Shown piece by piece: positions 35,665 through 43,253 of a stretch of DNA of 64,000 nucleotides (position 1 is the stretch's first letter; each line of letters starts with the position of its first letter). The notes beneath the pieces were generated by a model. The model made no database searches. It saw nothing but the letters and a program-made list of their open reading frames with translations, and had not been told where the DNA came from. The translations under genes were made by a program, and so were the position numbers. Source of the stretch: Dyadobacter chenhuakuii (lineage in GTDB: Bacteria > Bacteroidota > Bacteroidia > Cytophagales > Spirosomataceae); assembly GCF_023821985.2 (NCBI RefSeq), contig NZ_CP098805.1:2542001-2606000 (forward strand). Reading direction: 5' to 3'.

Positions 35665-36078
35665 CTACCCTACTTTTTTTGGTCCTACCGAATCGTAAAC
35701 AACCACTTTTTCCCACAAATGCGCATAATCCTTAACGAATTCAAGGTGGATTGGGTGCGTTTGATAGATTTCCTCTTCGATGATATTTTTGAAAAAACAC
35801 ATCCATGAAAATGTGTAATCTCTTACAATAACAGACCGGTTTGTCTCCGCAGGTTTCCCGATGTGCACATATTGGATCGTCGGGACTTTTGCCAGCTTGT
35901 TTAAACCTTCCAGCAATTTCGCCTCATCCTGTGCATTATGAGGATCTTTCAGGTAAAAATACACGTGGTGAATAAATAGCTCCTTAACTTTTTCCGGCTC
36001 GGCTGCCAGTGGGGAAATTGAAGCAATTGTGGCCAGTCCGGCATTTTGCAAAAACTTCCGTCTTGATTTGTCTTCCAT
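35665..36078 (-). CDS. Dabb-family (stress-responsive alpha/beta barrel) protein with TAT-like signal
   Basis: A 137-residue protein. The N-terminus EDKSRRKFLQNAGLATIASI has a twin-arginine motif (SRRKFL) and a hydrophobic stretch, so export by the Tat pathway is likely. The mature part matches a Dabb domain: LFIHHVYFYLKDPHN at the start, VPTIQYVHIGKPAET, and DYTFSWMCFFKNIIEEEIYQTHPIHLEFV. Dabb proteins are ferredoxin-like dimers without a common function. It is 24 bases upstream of the GH9 gene on the same strand and may be cotranscribed. Confidence 0.8.
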   Translation of the reverse strand: MEDKSRRKFLQNAGLATIASISPLAAEPEKVKELFIHHVYFYLKDPHNAQDEAKLLEGLNKLAKVPTIQYVHIGKPAETNRSVIVRDYTFSWMCFFKNIIEEEIYQTHPIHLEFVKDYAHLWEKVVVYDSVGPKKVG

Positions 36079-36209
36079 ATTATTAAGCGAGTATCCCAGT
36101 TCTGATCGGGAAGGATTTAAAAATTAGCAATTCCAATGTTAATCAACACCAAGAATACAACTTCTTTCCAATCTTTTCAAACCAGGCGTTCATGGTAAGA
36201 TTTAAAAAA

Positions 36210-36242
36210 GCAGGTCTTTATGTAAAAACACATCAGACCTGC
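36210..36242 (-). terminator. Minus-strand intrinsic terminator just upstream of the cupin gene
   Basis: GCAGGTCT pairs with AGACCTGC. Read on the minus strand the stem is followed by TTTTTT (36209-36204). It would stop minus-strand transcripts running antisense through the cupin gene. On the plus strand the same stem ends eight bases before the cupin ATG and could mask its ribosome site. Confidence 0.6.
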
Positions 36243-36249
36243 CAACATC

Positions 36250-36690
36250 ATGTACATCACAAAAAGGGATTTAGGCATTGCTGCTTTCACAGCCTGCCTC
36301 ACTGTAACCTGCATATTCGCTGCCTCTCCCAAGGCCATCCTCGACTCGTCCATTTTTGACTGGAATGATATGGAGGCAAAAACGACCAAAACCGGAGCAG
36401 TAAGGACCGTCTTTCGCTCACAAACAGCGACATTGGGCGAACTGGAATGTCATATCACAACATTAAACCCAGGCGACAGCTCGCACCCGCCGCACAAACA
36501 CCCCGAAGAAGAAATTATCATTATCAAAGAAGGGACCGTTGAAGCGCTGGTCAACGGCAAAATGAAGCAAGTAGGCCCCGGCTCCGTCATCTTCCAAGCC
36601 TCCAACCAAATGCACTCCATCAAAAACGTAGGCAAAACGCCAACGACATACCATGTATTTAGCTGGCACTCTGCTGGGATACGGAAGTAA
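36250..36690 (+). CDS. Secreted cupin-domain protein
   Basis: A 146-residue protein. A hydrophobic N-terminal segment (about 8-25) looks like a signal peptide or anchor. A single RmlC-like cupin follows, with motif 1 at PGDSSHPPHKHPEEEIIIIKEG (His, His and Glu metal ligands) and motif 2 at GPGSVIFQASNQMHSIKN. Small exported cupins can bind metals or sugars or act as dioxygenases; none of these can be chosen here. It is monocistronic, with a hairpin directly before its start codon. Confidence 0.75.
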   Translation: MYITKRDLGIAAFTACLTVTCIFAASPKAILDSSIFDWNDMEAKTTKTGAVRTVFRSQTATLGELECHITTLNPGDSSHPPHKHPEEEIIIIKEGTVEALVNGKMKQVGPGSVIFQASNQMHSIKNVGKTPTTYHVFSWHSAGIRK

Positions 36691-36709
36691 CTAGGTGATT
36701 ATCGGATTA

Positions 36710-36865
36710 CTACTTCTTTAAAAATTTTTCAGGGACAGGGTAAGCTTCCAAAAGCGCCCGCATCTTTTCTGATTTTTTCTCGAAGTGGGCAGTAATTATT
36801 TCGATTTTTCTTGCAAGTGCCTTTTCTGCCTCGGCGTCTTTTGTTTTTTCAAGTGTTGTGTCCAT
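36710..36865 (-). CDS. 51-residue charged protein downstream of DUF6934 gene
   Basis: A short ORF from the ATG at 36865 encodes MDTTLEKTKDAEAEKALARK and onward, ending in PVPEKFLKK. It is highly charged and predicted to be one long helix with heptad-like hydrophobic positions. It lies 33 bases downstream of the 160-residue gene on the same strand. I recognise no family. Its regular coding look and close spacing suggest a partner protein, possibly a two-gene toxin-antitoxin-like cassette. Confidence 0.5.
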   Translation of the reverse strand: MDTTLEKTKDAEAEKALARKIEIITAHFEKKSEKMRALLEAYPVPEKFLKK

Positions 36866-36898
36866 AGTGATTAGTTTTGTTTAAGTAAAAATATAAAA

Positions 36899-37381
36899 TC
36901 ATTTGAGGGATAGCAAAAAGGCGTCGTAATTCACTCCTGGTTCTAAATTTTGCCATTCACCCTGCCAGTCGGGAATAGCTCCGATACGCGCATCGGGACA
37001 ATGTATGTCCAATACCAAACCCTGCACTTTGTAAATTTCTTTTAAATCCCTTAAATGTTTGTTGATACCCATTTGGTATTTCCGGGTTCGCATTGGGCAG
37101 CTGCCAGTCGCGTAAATATTAGCTTCGGGAATTTCACTAAGAAAATTCAGAGTTGTATGAGCTACAGTTCCAAGAATCTTGTCCGTGTCACCATTACGCG
37201 TTTCAATGGAATCATCGACCTTCTCGAGTAACTCATTCCAAACACCAAATCCTAGATTGTAAGCATTGTCGCGTAGCGGCGTAAAGATAATGATCATTTC
37301 AATGTTCCCACGAACACCATCGCTATGGAACTGATAGATACGCGCACTTAGCCTCTCGACTTGATAATTCTCAACCTTCAT
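36899..37381 (-). CDS. DUF6934-like protein, unknown function
   Basis: A 160-residue soluble protein. The pattern NIEMIIIFTPLRDNAYNLGFGVWNE, then GDTDKILGTVAHTTLNFLSEIPEANIYATGSCPMRTRKYQMGI, matches a Bacteroidota family I remember as DUF6934 (name from memory). The TGS..RTR..QMG motif is the conserved core. Members often sit in small cassettes next to short charged genes, as here. It has no signal peptide or membrane segment. Toxin-antitoxin or defence roles have been suspected from context, but no biochemical activity can be assigned. Confidence 0.6.
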   Translation of the reverse strand: MKVENYQVERLSARIYQFHSDGVRGNIEMIIIFTPLRDNAYNLGFGVWNELLEKVDDSIETRNGDTDKILGTVAHTTLNFLSEIPEANIYATGSCPMRTRKYQMGINKHLRDLKEIYKVQGLVLDIHCPDARIGAIPDWQGEWQNLEPGVNYDAFLLSLK

Positions 37382-37416
37382 AAAAAATCATAGTGTGTAA
37401 TGAGCCACAATAATAC

Positions 37417-37451
37417 CAAAAAAGCGCCACAGAATACTGCGGCGCTTTTGG
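37417..37451. terminator. Terminator after the DUF6807 gene
   Basis: AAAAGCGCC pairs with GGCGCTTTT around a 12-base loop, with an A run upstream and a T run downstream. It ends the SusCD 2 / DUF6807 minus-strand operon and insulates the DUF6934 gene. Confidence 0.8.
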
Positions 37452-37474
37452 CAAGAATAAATTAATGGACTTTA

Positions 37475-38527
37475 CTACTTCGTCTTCGCGTAGTCTGCTG
37501 CCATGGCGTTGATCGCTTCGTCTTTTAAATGCTCTGAGGCGATTACCAGGCGATAACGGAATGTGGTGGATTCGCCTTTTTTTAGTTTGAAATTCAGTGT
37601 TTCTTTTCCGTTGCTCAGGGCTTTCATTCCCAATGGATTTACGGCAAAAAGACCGTAGCCGCGGGCATGCCAGTAAGCTGGATAACCTACGTTTTTCGGG
37701 TGATCGATCATGGCGACGCTGATGTTTTCGTCTTTGATCTTTCCTGTAAGGTTGCACCAGATGGCGCGCTTGCCCCAAACATCCTCTCCTTCCACCCCAT
37801 TGCTGTTGCGGTAATTTCCACTGATTCCTTCGTTGTTCATGACCGGAACCTTGGTGGCAATGCCGCTGGCGTCGGTGAAGATCTCAGGTTTGTTGGAAGG
37901 CAATTCCAGCTCCCTCGCTACACGGATCGCAAACATTCCGTCCTTAATGTCGGGCATGGCCACTTCGTCCAGCACGGCGGTTAAGGTTGTGGAGCGGTCT
38001 ATGATGCGCTGATCGCCTTTGCCGCTGAAATGATAGGTTGTTGTTTCCTTTAATGTGAGGACACCATTTTTATCCTTCCAATCTGCGGTTACCGTCAGCT
38101 CACCTTTGTCTTTTCCACCTTTCATGGATTTGATGCCGGTGTGAACAATGGTCCCGTAGGCACGTTTTGCGTGGTCAACGGCGTCGGAGTTGTTCCAGTA
38201 ATCATTGCCATTGACATCCTCATAATTGAGCCAGATCCCGACATGGTGCGGGTGATCGACGCGCTCGCCCGGTCTCGGATCGAGTGGCCAGCCTCTGGTA
38301 ATGAGTGTGCCTTTTGCCGTTTGAACGGGATAAAGCACCGCTTTTTTCAATTTATCTTCACCCGGATAGAAATAAGATGTAAAAGCTTTGCCGTCGATTT
38401 TGACTTCAACCTTCTTTTCCTTCTCATTATTAACCAGATCCACTTTTTGAGCTTGCACCAACCCACCTGCTGCAAAAACAGAAAACGCGGTTACTGCAAT
38501 GCCCTTCGTTATAACGTTCACGTTCAA
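37475..38527 (-). CDS. DUF6807 (PmoA-like) secreted protein
   Basis: A 350-residue protein with a Sec signal (ending near VQAQ). No ATG exists near the start: the ORF opens with TTG at 38527, with GTG at 38521 as an alternative. The mature part matches DUF6807, formerly called PmoA: FTSYFYPGEDKLKKAVLYPV, TRGWPLDPRPGERVDHPHHVGIW, and PAYWHARGYGLFAVNPLG. The conserved His-rich DHPHHVG suggests a metal or substrate site. Such genes commonly neighbour DUF1080 and Gfo/Idh genes. It is seven bases downstream of the Gfo/Idh gene, so it is part of the same operon. The biochemical role is unknown. Confidence 0.8.
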   Translation of the reverse strand: MNVNVITKGIAVTAFSVFAAGGLVQAQKVDLVNNEKEKKVEVKIDGKAFTSYFYPGEDKLKKAVLYPVQTAKGTLITRGWPLDPRPGERVDHPHHVGIWLNYEDVNGNDYWNNSDAVDHAKRAYGTIVHTGIKSMKGGKDKGELTVTADWKDKNGVLTLKETTTYHFSGKGDQRIIDRSTTLTAVLDEVAMPDIKDGMFAIRVARELELPSNKPEIFTDASGIATKVPVMNNEGISGNYRNSNGVEGEDVWGKRAIWCNLTGKIKDENISVAMIDHPKNVGYPAYWHARGYGLFAVNPLGMKALSNGKETLNFKLKKGESTTFRYRLVIASEHLKDEAINAMAADYAKTK

Positions 38528-38533
38528 TGTCGT

Positions 38534-39874
38534 TTAGCTTAAAACAATGTCTTTCTTCTTAGGATCCCAGCTCACGCGCTTGCCTGTATGAAGCGCCTGG
38601 GTGGCCATAATGTTTGCTACCGAGTGATTGAACCCAACACGCGCAGGCGCATTGCTTTCTTTACGGCTGCGGATACATTCCATCCAGTTGCGCATGTGAA
38701 GTGAAGTCATCGGATCTCCGCCGGTGTTGGCGTCTGTTGCAATTTTATCGCCTGCTTTCAACGACATTTCCGTCAGCAAGTTGGCTTCCATGCCCATTCC
38801 TTTGGCATCTTTTGCTTTCAAACCGCCTTCGGGAGTGATCTTGTTGGTGTCGAGGTTGATCATTCCTCCATTAGAGTAGTAATATTCCTTCACGCCGCCT
38901 GCCTCATTGTTGAAACGGGATGAATAGATCACCTGGAAGCCTTTTTCCTTGTTATCAAATGGTCCGTATTCAAACGCGGCGCTGAATGTATCCACATTCG
39001 TGCGGCCATCTTTCCAGGTATAAACACCACCATTGGCTACAACATTCCGTGGTGCATCAAGTCCTGAGAACCAGTGCACTGTATCAATCTGGTGTGCCAT
39101 CCATTGTCCTGGAATCCCAGAAGAATATGGATAAAACAAGCGGAATTCAAGATAAAAGCGTGGGTTCCATGCCACTTTCGGACGGTTCATCAGGAAGCGG
39201 TCCCAGTCTGTATCCTCTTTTCTGATTTGGGAAACTAGCTCCTTACGTCTCCAACGACCAGGCTGGTTTACATTCCAGGTCATTTCAACCGTGGTAATAT
39301 CCCCGAATTTGCCCGATTTAATGTATTCATAAGCAGCCCAATAGTTAGGTGCACTGCGACGCTGTGAACCCACCTGCACAATTTGCTTGGACGCTTCAAC
39401 AGCCTTCAAAGCGATTTTCGCATCTTCCAATGTTTCGGCAAATGGTTTCTCCACATACACATCACGGCCCGATTTCACGGCTTCCGCACAATGCAATGCA
39501 TGCTGGAAATCCGCTGTGCTGATGATGACCGCATCCACATCCTTACGACCCAGCAGTTCTTCGTTGTTTCTTGCTTTTGCAAATTCCGCAGATGCGTAAG
39601 GCTTTCCTTTCATAAACGCCTCAGCTTCATCACGGCGGCGGTTCCAAAGGTCGGATACGCCCATAAATTCAAAGTTCAGTTCTTTCGCATGATCAGAAAA
39701 GCTTGGGGCCAGCGAGCTGCGGAAACGATCGGAAAAACCGATAATCCCCACACGTACGCGATCATTCGCGCCCAAAATTTTCCGGTAACTTGCTGCGCTA
39801 AAAGCATTTGAACCAACCGCAACACCCGCCGAAGCCAGCGCTGCATTTTTTATAAAATCCCTCCTGCTTGTCAT
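38534..39874 (-). CDS. Tat-exported Gfo/Idh/MocA oxidoreductase
   Basis: A 446-residue protein. The N-terminus MTSRRDFIKNAALASAGVAV is a twin-arginine signal, so the folded, NAD-loaded enzyme would be exported to the periplasm. The Rossmann region is VRVGIIGFSDRFRSSL (residues 41-56), followed by YVEKPFAETLEDAKIAL with the catalytic Lys and QVGSQRRSAPNYW. The second domain contains GQWMAHQIDTVHWFSG. Exported family members include alpha-N-acetylgalactosaminidases and 3-keto-glycoside-forming dehydrogenases. With a DUF1080 protein upstream and DUF6807 downstream, a role in oxidising glycosides at C3 is the best inference. Confidence 0.85.
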   Translation of the reverse strand: MTSRRDFIKNAALASAGVAVGSNAFSAASYRKILGANDRVRVGIIGFSDRFRSSLAPSFSDHAKELNFEFMGVSDLWNRRRDEAEAFMKGKPYASAEFAKARNNEELLGRKDVDAVIISTADFQHALHCAEAVKSGRDVYVEKPFAETLEDAKIALKAVEASKQIVQVGSQRRSAPNYWAAYEYIKSGKFGDITTVEMTWNVNQPGRWRRKELVSQIRKEDTDWDRFLMNRPKVAWNPRFYLEFRLFYPYSSGIPGQWMAHQIDTVHWFSGLDAPRNVVANGGVYTWKDGRTNVDTFSAAFEYGPFDNKEKGFQVIYSSRFNNEAGGVKEYYYSNGGMINLDTNKITPEGGLKAKDAKGMGMEANLLTEMSLKAGDKIATDANTGGDPMTSLHMRNWMECIRSRKESNAPARVGFNHSVANIMATQALHTGKRVSWDPKKKDIVLS

Positions 39875-39997
39875 GATATTGATCTTAAAAAGTTAATTTT
39901 CAGTTAATGTGCCACGAGTTTGGCGGGCAATCAGTTGTAAAAAACCTAAGGACTTTTATCTACTCTTGAAAAATATTCTTTTTTAAACCGGAGCGCT

Positions 39998-41365
39998 TTA
40001 TTTGGTCTCCTTAATTTTCAAACTGCGGAAGGAAACATTGTCGCCATGGTCCTGCAAAAGCAGATTACCTTGCTGGGACAAGCCAAATCCTTCAAAACCT
40101 TTAAACTTGGATTCAGCCACAAAATCCTTGAACTGCTGCGAACCGCGCACGTATTCCACCACTTTGTAACCATTCAAAAAGTGCTGAACCGTTCCGTCCT
40201 TCTGCACCACAATCCTTCCCTGGTTCCATTCTCCAATCTTTTTCACAGCATTTCTGGGTCTGTCGGCAGGGATTACATCGTAAAACGACGCGATAGTACG
40301 GTTCCCGTTTTTGCCGAGCTTCGCATCAGGGTGTTTTTCGTCGTCCAGCACCTGATATTCACAGCCAATGCCCGACTTTCCACCCGAATTGAATTTTTGG
40401 TCTACAAAATATTTTACACCACTGTTAGCGCCTTCGGTAAGTTTAAAATCAAATTCAAACTCAAATGCCGGGCCGTATAATTTTTTGGTAACAATGTCAT
40501 TTCCTGTTTCAGAACCGTCTGATTTTGAGATTGTAATCGTTCCGTCTGCATAATTCCAGCGTTTGGAAGGGAAATCCGTTCCGCCGTATGAGCGCCATTG
40601 ATCGACCGTTTTTCCGTCATAAAGCAATGAATAACCCTGCGCTTTTTCCGCAGCATTCAGGGAATTAGGGATCAGGTTTACAATGCGGATGTTTGCTGCC
40701 GGGCTTGGTTTAAGATTTGAAGTTTTGATCCGCACATTTTTCCAGCTTACCTGCGTTCCTTCCAGGTCTTTGCTGCCAATAGCGTGCACCTGCAGGCAGA
40801 TAAATCCGCTAGGCGTCATATCGTCAATCACGTGTGCAACGGGAACGCCGTTCAGGAATGTGCGTATTGAAGTTCCGATTGCCTCAATGCGGTATTTGTT
40901 CCAGGCGTCTTTTTTAAATGCTTTTTTTGCCTCCGGGTTCAAATCCAGCGGATAAAGCCAGCCGCGGCGTGCTTCGTCATAAAGTCCGGCTGAGTAAGCG
41001 CGGTCGCTCGGGTCGATTTCAACCTGGTAACCATGCACGCGGCCGTTTTGATATTCTGGTTTGGATAGGCTCCTTATCTGAATGCCGGAGTTGAGCTTGT
41101 TATCCACTTTAACATCACATTCGAAAATGAAATCACCGTAATCCTTCTCAGTTGTAAGGAAGGAATTGGGCGTATCGCTGACAGACGTTCCAACAATGGC
41201 TCCGTCTTTGACTTCATATTTAGCTTTTCCATTCAATTGTTTCCAGCCGGTAAGGTCTTTTCCGTTGAAAAGATTCTCCCATCCGTCTTTCGATTTTTGC
41301 GCATTCGCGAATGTCAGGGTGACCAAAAGAAGTAAAATGGTCAGCGGTAATCTTTGTTTTTTCAT
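39998..41365 (-). CDS. Secreted protein with two DUF1080 (3-keto-disaccharide hydrolase) domains
   Basis: A 455-residue protein with a signal peptide (ending near ANAQ). Domain 1 (about 27-212) has GWENLFNGKDLTGWKQLNG and GVPVAHVIDDMTPSGFICLQVHAIG; domain 2 (about 238-455) has GYSLLYDGKTVDQWRSYGG and VQHFLNGYKVVEY. DUF1080 domains are concanavalin-like jellyrolls, and characterised members cleave 3-keto-disaccharides or 3-keto-glycosides. The pair with the Gfo/Idh enzyme downstream makes an oxidise-then-cleave route plausible. A hairpin separates it from susD 2, so its expression level may be set separately. Confidence 0.85.
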   Translation of the reverse strand: MKKQRLPLTILLLLVTLTFANAQKSKDGWENLFNGKDLTGWKQLNGKAKYEVKDGAIVGTSVSDTPNSFLTTEKDYGDFIFECDVKVDNKLNSGIQIRSLSKPEYQNGRVHGYQVEIDPSDRAYSAGLYDEARRGWLYPLDLNPEAKKAFKKDAWNKYRIEAIGTSIRTFLNGVPVAHVIDDMTPSGFICLQVHAIGSKDLEGTQVSWKNVRIKTSNLKPSPAANIRIVNLIPNSLNAAEKAQGYSLLYDGKTVDQWRSYGGTDFPSKRWNYADGTITISKSDGSETGNDIVTKKLYGPAFEFEFDFKLTEGANSGVKYFVDQKFNSGGKSGIGCEYQVLDDEKHPDAKLGKNGNRTIASFYDVIPADRPRNAVKKIGEWNQGRIVVQKDGTVQHFLNGYKVVEYVRGSQQFKDFVAESKFKGFEGFGLSQQGNLLLQDHGDNVSFRSLKIKETK

Positions 41366-41474
41366 TTTAAAAGGAACTCTGTTTGATAAATGACCTAAGT
41401 AACGGACTAAAATGGACTTCCGTACATTATCAATGTAACGATATTTTGCATACGTTACCCTTACTTTTTAACAA

Positions 41475-41525
41475 ACATTCCCATCATCCAAAGGACCTTT
41501 AAATCCTCTGACATGACGGGAATGT
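41475..41525 (-). promoter_or_regulatory. Structured spacer (attenuator or processing hairpin) between susD 2 and DUF1080 gene
   Basis: On the minus strand ACATTCCC pairs with GGGAATGT, extended by CAT/ATG after a 2x2 internal loop, and an inner AGGA/TCCT stem caps it. It starts about 25 bases after the susD stop. Only a broken T run follows, so partial termination or mRNA processing is more likely than full termination. Confidence 0.45.
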
Positions 41526-41550
41526 GCATTTTCAAAAATTCAACTCAATA

Positions 41551-43212
41551 TCAGTAGCCCGGGTTTTGCGGGAATGCTGTTGCACCGCCTTCCGTTCTGT
41601 CGATCTGCGTTTGCGGGATAGGACGCAGCAAATGGATCGCTTTAACGTTAGGAGCTGCCTGCGGATTGTATTTCTGAACCCTTTCAACCAGGTTACCCCA
41701 GCGTTTCAAGTCCATCCAGCGGATCTGCTCTCCAAGTAATTCACGTCCACGCTCTTCCATGAGCATTTCCATGTTCATATCTGCCTGCTTGATCTCCATG
41801 GCGGCTGCTTTGCCAGCAAAGGCTGCACGGCGACGCACCATATTGATAGCGTCCGTGGCTTCTTTCACCTTGCCTGTCAGCAATTGCGCTTCGGCTAGCA
41901 ACAAATAAGTATCTGCCAACCGGAAACACATGAAATCGCGGCTTCCCGGCTCGTAAGTACGGTCTGGGCGAAGGGGATCAAGGAATTTACGGTTCACAGG
42001 GAATAATGCTTCATCGTAACGACTTGGCACCAGCACCTGATAAGGCTTTTTCGCACGCTCTGCCAAAGGCATTTCATAGCCAGGAATGAAAATCGCCGTA
42101 TCCCCAGCTTTGAATGTTACTTCCGTTTTCGAGTTGTCAAATACGTTTGTAAACTTGCCCGGGTTGTTGGAAAGCCATGTATCCTTAAAGGTCTTCTTGT
42201 AACGTGAATCATTCACACGGTCTGCAAAAACGGTTTCCAGACAGTATTTCGTCGGACGCATGCGCTTGAAAGGACGACCATTCAAAATATCCCGCACCAT
42301 GCCGGCCTGCACGTCATATTGCATTCCGAAGTAAAGGTGCAAGCTGTTTCCTGTGCTGTTCGTCAATGGATCTGTGGTATACTGAACTGCAAACACAACC
42401 TCGTCATGGTTTTGATTGGCCTGATCAAAAACGCTTGCGAAATCCGGTAACAGCTTGAATGTATAGTTATTGATCACATTGGAGGCATACGTTGCTGCTT
42501 TGGCATAATCGTCCGCTGCTTTGGAAGTTGAATTGCCTTTTGCCAAAAATACCCTGGCAAGCAAATGCTCCGCCGCTGGCTTTGTGGCACGACCGTAATC
42601 AGTGGCTTTCGATTTTGCTTCCAGGTCCGGCAAAGCGGATTCCAGGTCAGCAATGATTTGCTTGTAAATTTCCGATTCAGGCGCGCGGGTAGTTTTCTTG
42701 GTGGGCAAAATGGTTTCAGTCAACCGCAGATCGACCGGGCCATATTGCTGCATCAAAAGGAAATAATAATGCGCCCGCAGAAATTTCATTTCAGCAACAC
42801 GCGCTTTTTTGATCGCATCGGAAACAGTCGCAGCTGGCGCCCGTTCGATCACGGCATTACAAACGTTGATCCCGCGATAAGTTTCATCCCAAATGGTGGC
42901 CAGGTAATCCACAGTGGGCTGCAGCTGGGCATCATAAAAGTGAAAACCCTTGTAACCACCGTCCGCACCCGTCGCATAAAGGTCTGTGCCGAATTCAGTC
43001 ATGGTAATGCCTTGCTGCGTTCCGTAGTAATTTCGCAGCGAAGAATAGGCCGATTTGGCAGCGTCTTCAAAACCTTTCGGTGTATTAATGTAGTCATTGC
43101 CGATGTTGGAAATGACCTCTTCTTCCAGCAAGTCGCTGCACGACTGGCCCATGAGCATCAAAGCCATTAAGCCAATGTATTTGTATGATTTTTTGATGTA
43201 TCTAAATGTCAT
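41551..43212 (-). CDS. SusD/RagB substrate-binding lipoprotein, pair 2
   Basis: A protein of about 553 residues if started at the ATG at 43212 (MTFRYIKKSYKYIGLMA); an ORF from 43251 adds thirteen residues unlike a signal peptide. The lipobox is GQSC, after which the mature chain starts SDLLEEEVISNIG. SusD features are KGFEDAAKSAYSSLRNYYG, RVAEMKFLRAHYYFLLMQQYG and the C-terminal FMCFRLADTYLLLAEAQLLTG with LMEERGRELLGEQIRWMDLKRWG. It is the lid and ligand-binding partner of the SusC directly upstream. Downstream DUF1080 and Gfo/Idh genes suggest a glycoside ligand. Confidence 0.93.
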   Translation of the reverse strand: MTFRYIKKSYKYIGLMALMLMGQSCSDLLEEEVISNIGNDYINTPKGFEDAAKSAYSSLRNYYGTQQGITMTEFGTDLYATGADGGYKGFHFYDAQLQPTVDYLATIWDETYRGINVCNAVIERAPAATVSDAIKKARVAEMKFLRAHYYFLLMQQYGPVDLRLTETILPTKKTTRAPESEIYKQIIADLESALPDLEAKSKATDYGRATKPAAEHLLARVFLAKGNSTSKAADDYAKAATYASNVINNYTFKLLPDFASVFDQANQNHDEVVFAVQYTTDPLTNSTGNSLHLYFGMQYDVQAGMVRDILNGRPFKRMRPTKYCLETVFADRVNDSRYKKTFKDTWLSNNPGKFTNVFDNSKTEVTFKAGDTAIFIPGYEMPLAERAKKPYQVLVPSRYDEALFPVNRKFLDPLRPDRTYEPGSRDFMCFRLADTYLLLAEAQLLTGKVKEATDAINMVRRRAAFAGKAAAMEIKQADMNMEMLMEERGRELLGEQIRWMDLKRWGNLVERVQKYNPQAAPNVKAIHLLRPIPQTQIDRTEGGATAFPQNPGY

Positions 43213-43253
43213 TTTCGTCAATATTAAATGTTTTACCAAACCTTTCAGCATGC

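Noticed and set aside
42565..43170. 201-codon plus-strand frame opposite susD 2
   Set aside because: Antisense shadow caused by codon bias; SusD motifs are on the other strand.
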